From positions 195,001 to 259,000 of the forward strand of contig CALNXK010000134.1 of assembly GCA_942486035.1 (NCBI GenBank): 64,000 nt of DNA, in the 5' to 3' direction. Origin of the DNA: Porites lobata. Taxonomy: Eukaryota > Cnidaria > Anthozoa > Scleractinia > Poritidae. How positions within the stretch are numbered: position 1 is the stretch's first letter; every line of letters begins with the position of its first letter. This document shows, piece after piece, positions 61,301-64,000 of the stretch. The translations under genes were made by a program, and so were the position numbers. The notes under the pieces are model-generated. The model was given only the letters and a program-made list of their open reading frames with translations, was not told the origin of the DNA and made no database searches.

Positions 61301-62860
61301 ATGAGTGAAAGTGGAGAGACATCAAGTAAAACAATGGTTCGAGCGACTGAAAATATTAGAGAAAATAATGCGGAATCTAAGACGAGCTGTTCTTCACCTG
61401 CTACAGAGATTCCCAGAAGTTCAGACGTCCAAGTTTCACTGACAAACTTACCGGATATCGAAGCGACGGTTAACCGAGAATTGCCGAAGAACTTCCCGAG
61501 GCAGACACAAAGAGGAATTCCTGTAAATGAGATTAGGAAAGTGCGACAGAAGCCTCATAGAGTTTTACCTTGCTTACCACAAATTGTCCAGGAAATTCTT
61601 CGGTGGACCATTCACCCAGAAAAAGTTTTGCGTGGTGCAGCTTCGGTGAGTCATTTGTTCAGTCTTCCGACAATTAATGAAGAAGTTTTACCGATTGCTC
61701 AGCTTATTGAGGAAAACAATTTATCTACGGTACCCAAAGAAAAACTAACCTTACCGAATGCTACACCTACGAAAAATCAAGCTCTGCCGAGTAACAAACC
61801 TGGTGTTGTCTCCAAGCCTTTGCCAAAATTTAGAGCTGAGTTCCGAAAACGGATGCAGCCGTCTCTACCGACAATCGAAGAGCGACGGTCTCCATTGCTA
61901 CCGGAAAAAGAAAGATCACCTGACCTCAGTCTGGAGTTCGCAGAGAACCATTTATGGCAAGATAAGGCGCTTAAGACTGATAACGGATCCGGCGAAAAAA
62001 AGTTGCACAGTATCAAAAAGAGCAAATACAAGCAGCCGAAACTAAAGCAAAAAGTCAGAGAAAACAATGCCAAACCAGCCAAAAAGGAGGAAATGGACGA
62101 CGTAATATTTATGACGGAAAAAACTTTGCAAAACATTGAAGTGAACCGGTCTCGCCCGAGCCTGTCACCAGCTGGCAATAATGAATGGTTGTCTAATAAC
62201 GAAGTCGATGAGATGCCGCGCCTTCGGGCAACGTTAGCTAGGCGAAGCAAGACATTGTTTCAACCTCCAAAGGAGAAAAGAAAAGCTTCTTTACCGAGCA
62301 TGAAAGCAGTTTTGCCGAATATTCCGTCAATCAAAGAGACAATGATTCCAAGACCACCACCAACGCCGAAGGGACAACGAGGCGCACTTCCTGTAGGTAC
62401 TCGAAAATGTTCGACATTGATTCGACCCCTGAAGAATATCCTAACAACCCACCAACAAGTTGTGCCCAGACCACCGTCAACACCAAAAAGAAATCCTGGG
62501 AAACCGACGCAAATGATCAATCGTTCACTGCCAAGCATTCCACCGACGCAGAATTCACTGGTACCAAAACCACCATCAACACCAAAAGAAATGACAAACA
62601 GACGCTCAGTTTCTCGACAGTTCCGTCTAAACAAGAACAAAAAATTGCCTGGTATTCAGAAGCAGGCTGAAGGACAAACTCTGTTGGACCAGCAAAGTTT
62701 GGTCAAGTTTCCCCTTTCAAGCATCCATCTTGATCATCCGACAGCTGGTAGGGTTCAGTCGGCAATGGATTCTAATTTTCAACCCTTGGAAAAGGAAATT
62801 AAACAAAGTGGGCAAGGAAACATGGCAAATGATGAAGGACAAAAACACAATCTCATTTGA
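61301..62860 (+). CDS. Basic, proline-rich, probably disordered protein with short motif repeats
   Basis: An intronless frame of 519 codons starts at ATG 61301 (context GAAGATGAG); the two codons before it are not a start. I do not recognise the protein. It has no signal peptide, membrane segment or folded-domain signature. It is rich in K, R, P, S, E and N. Two motif families recur. LP-x-I/M forms: LPCLPQI, SLPTI twice, SLPSM, LPNIPSI, SLPSIP. A C-terminal element ends P(R/K)PP(P/S)TPK at residues 350, 389 and 422, spaced 39 and 33. The TPK sites suit proline-directed kinases and the proline runs could bind SH3-like domains; both are inference. Its composition is unlike surrounding noncoding DNA, and a frame this long is unlikely by chance here. 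It could be one large exon of a longer gene or a retrocopy. Divergent from MTHFD1. Confidence 0.75.
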   Translation: MSESGETSSKTMVRATENIRENNAESKTSCSSPATEIPRSSDVQVSLTNLPDIEATVNRELPKNFPRQTQRGIPVNEIRKVRQKPHRVLPCLPQIVQEILRWTIHPEKVLRGAASVSHLFSLPTINEEVLPIAQLIEENNLSTVPKEKLTLPNATPTKNQALPSNKPGVVSKPLPKFRAEFRKRMQPSLPTIEERRSPLLPEKERSPDLSLEFAENHLWQDKALKTDNGSGEKKLHSIKKSKYKQPKLKQKVRENNAKPAKKEEMDDVIFMTEKTLQNIEVNRSRPSLSPAGNNEWLSNNEVDEMPRLRATLARRSKTLFQPPKEKRKASLPSMKAVLPNIPSIKETMIPRPPPTPKGQRGALPVGTRKCSTLIRPLKNILTTHQQVVPRPPSTPKRNPGKPTQMINRSLPSIPPTQNSLVPKPPSTPKEMTNRRSVSRQFRLNKNKKLPGIQKQAEGQTLLDQQSLVKFPLSSIHLDHPTAGRVQSAMDSNFQPLEKEIKQSGQGNMANDEGQKHNLI

Positions 62861-64000
62861 AAACCCCACGCTAAAAATAAGAAACGCTGAAAAACATTTG
62901 ATGAAAAGTTTAGCTCCCAAGGTCATAATTAATATTTTAACCGAGATTTTAAGGTTGATAGTTATTTTTGTAATTATTCCTGTGTTTCAACATTTTTTTT
63001 CTGACTAGTTTTAGGGTTTTAGTAAGCGATGGCGTCGTTTAACTAAAAGTACCAGACTCCACTTCCGTGTTTCCCTTTTGCCCCCCCCCCCCCCCAAAAA
63101 AAAAAAAAAAAAAAGAGAGAGAGAGTGCAAGAAAATAAATGAATAAAAAACAAAAATAAATAAATAAAGGGAGTTGCCTCAGTTGGGCTTCAATACCAAT
63201 ACAAACTTCTGAAGGATCTGGTACTTTTAGTAAACTGAATCTAGTACCACCGTTGACTTTTCATCATAACAAATACACGGTGTGCAAGTATTTTCGTGAT
63301 AATGAGTTAAGGGATTGTTTACAGTGCTAGGCGGGTGTTTAGTGTTCCGAGGAGCATCTACCATTCAACTGACATAAAAGACATTCTCAAACATCCTTAA
63401 AAACCTTCATACAGAGATCTCAAAGAACCTTAATAAGCGTAAGTGGCCTCATAGAATTCCATCTGGTGTGAGAAAAAAAACCCCTTTCTTCTTTTTGAGT
63501 CTCACCAAGGTCTTGCTCTTGGCTTGGCATGAAATAAGTGCAGATTCGTATAAACGGAGTCTTCATCAAGCAAAACTGTGAGAGTGTTAGGTGATCTTTG
63601 GTATCTCCCTCTATCTAAAATGTAAAACCTGCCAGGTCCCAGTAATACCACTTTAAATTCGTTGGCCTTGCCAGATTATCTAAATATGAAATATAATATG
63701 GCAATGGATAATGTATCGTTTAATTAAATTCGTAAGTTATGTAAGTTACAGTTAGAGTTTCAGTGGTTTAGAGAAATCTTTGTAAACAAATTTTTTCTTT
63801 GTTAAATGGACACTGTAAAAATTGTAAGTCAAAAAATAATATTAAAAAATGAATTTTACGATCATGTTATAGACAGATTTTTTTTTGTCTTGATGTAAAG
63901 CATAGAAAAAACAGAAAAATAGATGACAGAAAAATCACGAGGGAACAAAATATATGTGGATAACATATTTTATTTGTTAAACACGTTGGAGTGAAACCAC
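62861..64000. other. 3' flank with low-complexity tracts
   Basis: C15 (63081-63095), an A-run (63096-63111) and (GA)n to 63125 are followed by several AATAAA motifs at 63134-63170, a possible polyadenylation region for the preceding gene. From 63180 to the end I see no gene. Confidence 0.5.

Overview
This is nuclear DNA from an animal. It is AT-rich, with long GT-AG introns, very little coding sequence and dense non-autonomous transposons. An anthozoan cnidarian, perhaps a stony coral, fits best: a free-standing TIR-domain exon, a DIRS-type element, a Penelope-like element, LINE 3' ends and many repeats of a style I associate with cnidarian genomes. That placement is inference; no search was run.

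The window is dominated by one gene on the minus strand, 58620 down to 15861. I could assemble it fully as 36 coding exons giving 935 codons plus stop. It is the cytosolic trifunctional C1-tetrahydrofolate synthase (MTHFD1), the same length as the human protein, with catalytic residues at matching positions. Exons 1-12 encode the dehydrogenase/cyclohydrolase domain and exons 13-36 the formate-tetrahydrofolate ligase domain. All splice phases agree and no in-frame stop remains.

Two other likely genes lie on the plus strand. At 2456-2895 is a 3'-terminal exon encoding a complete TIR domain with its usual boxes and a WxxxE glutamate; its upstream exons were not found. At 61301-62860 is an intronless 519-residue, basic, proline-rich, probably disordered protein built from short repeated motifs, which I do not recognise. 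It is head-to-head with MTHFD1, about 2.7 kb apart.

Layout: 1-2455, repeats and no supported gene; 2456-2895, TIR exon; 2928-15860, repeats (hAT-like and mariner-like elements, a 63-bp satellite at 9108-9745, a tRNA-related fragment, several inverted repeats) and otherwise unrecognised sequence; 15861-58620, MTHFD1, whose introns hold two clear LINE fragments and one that may have been split by a palindrome, a DIRS gag/recombinase relic, a Penelope-like remnant and at least a dozen short palindromic elements; 58621-61300, intergenic; 61301-62860, disordered-protein gene; 62861-64000, 3' flank with low-complexity tracts.

I saw no operon, CRISPR array or prokaryotic system. The most interesting items are the uncharacterised motif-repeat protein, the TIR exon with an intact WxxxE, a set of CAGGG-ended elements with 5-6 bp target duplications, and the structurally odd retroelement relics.
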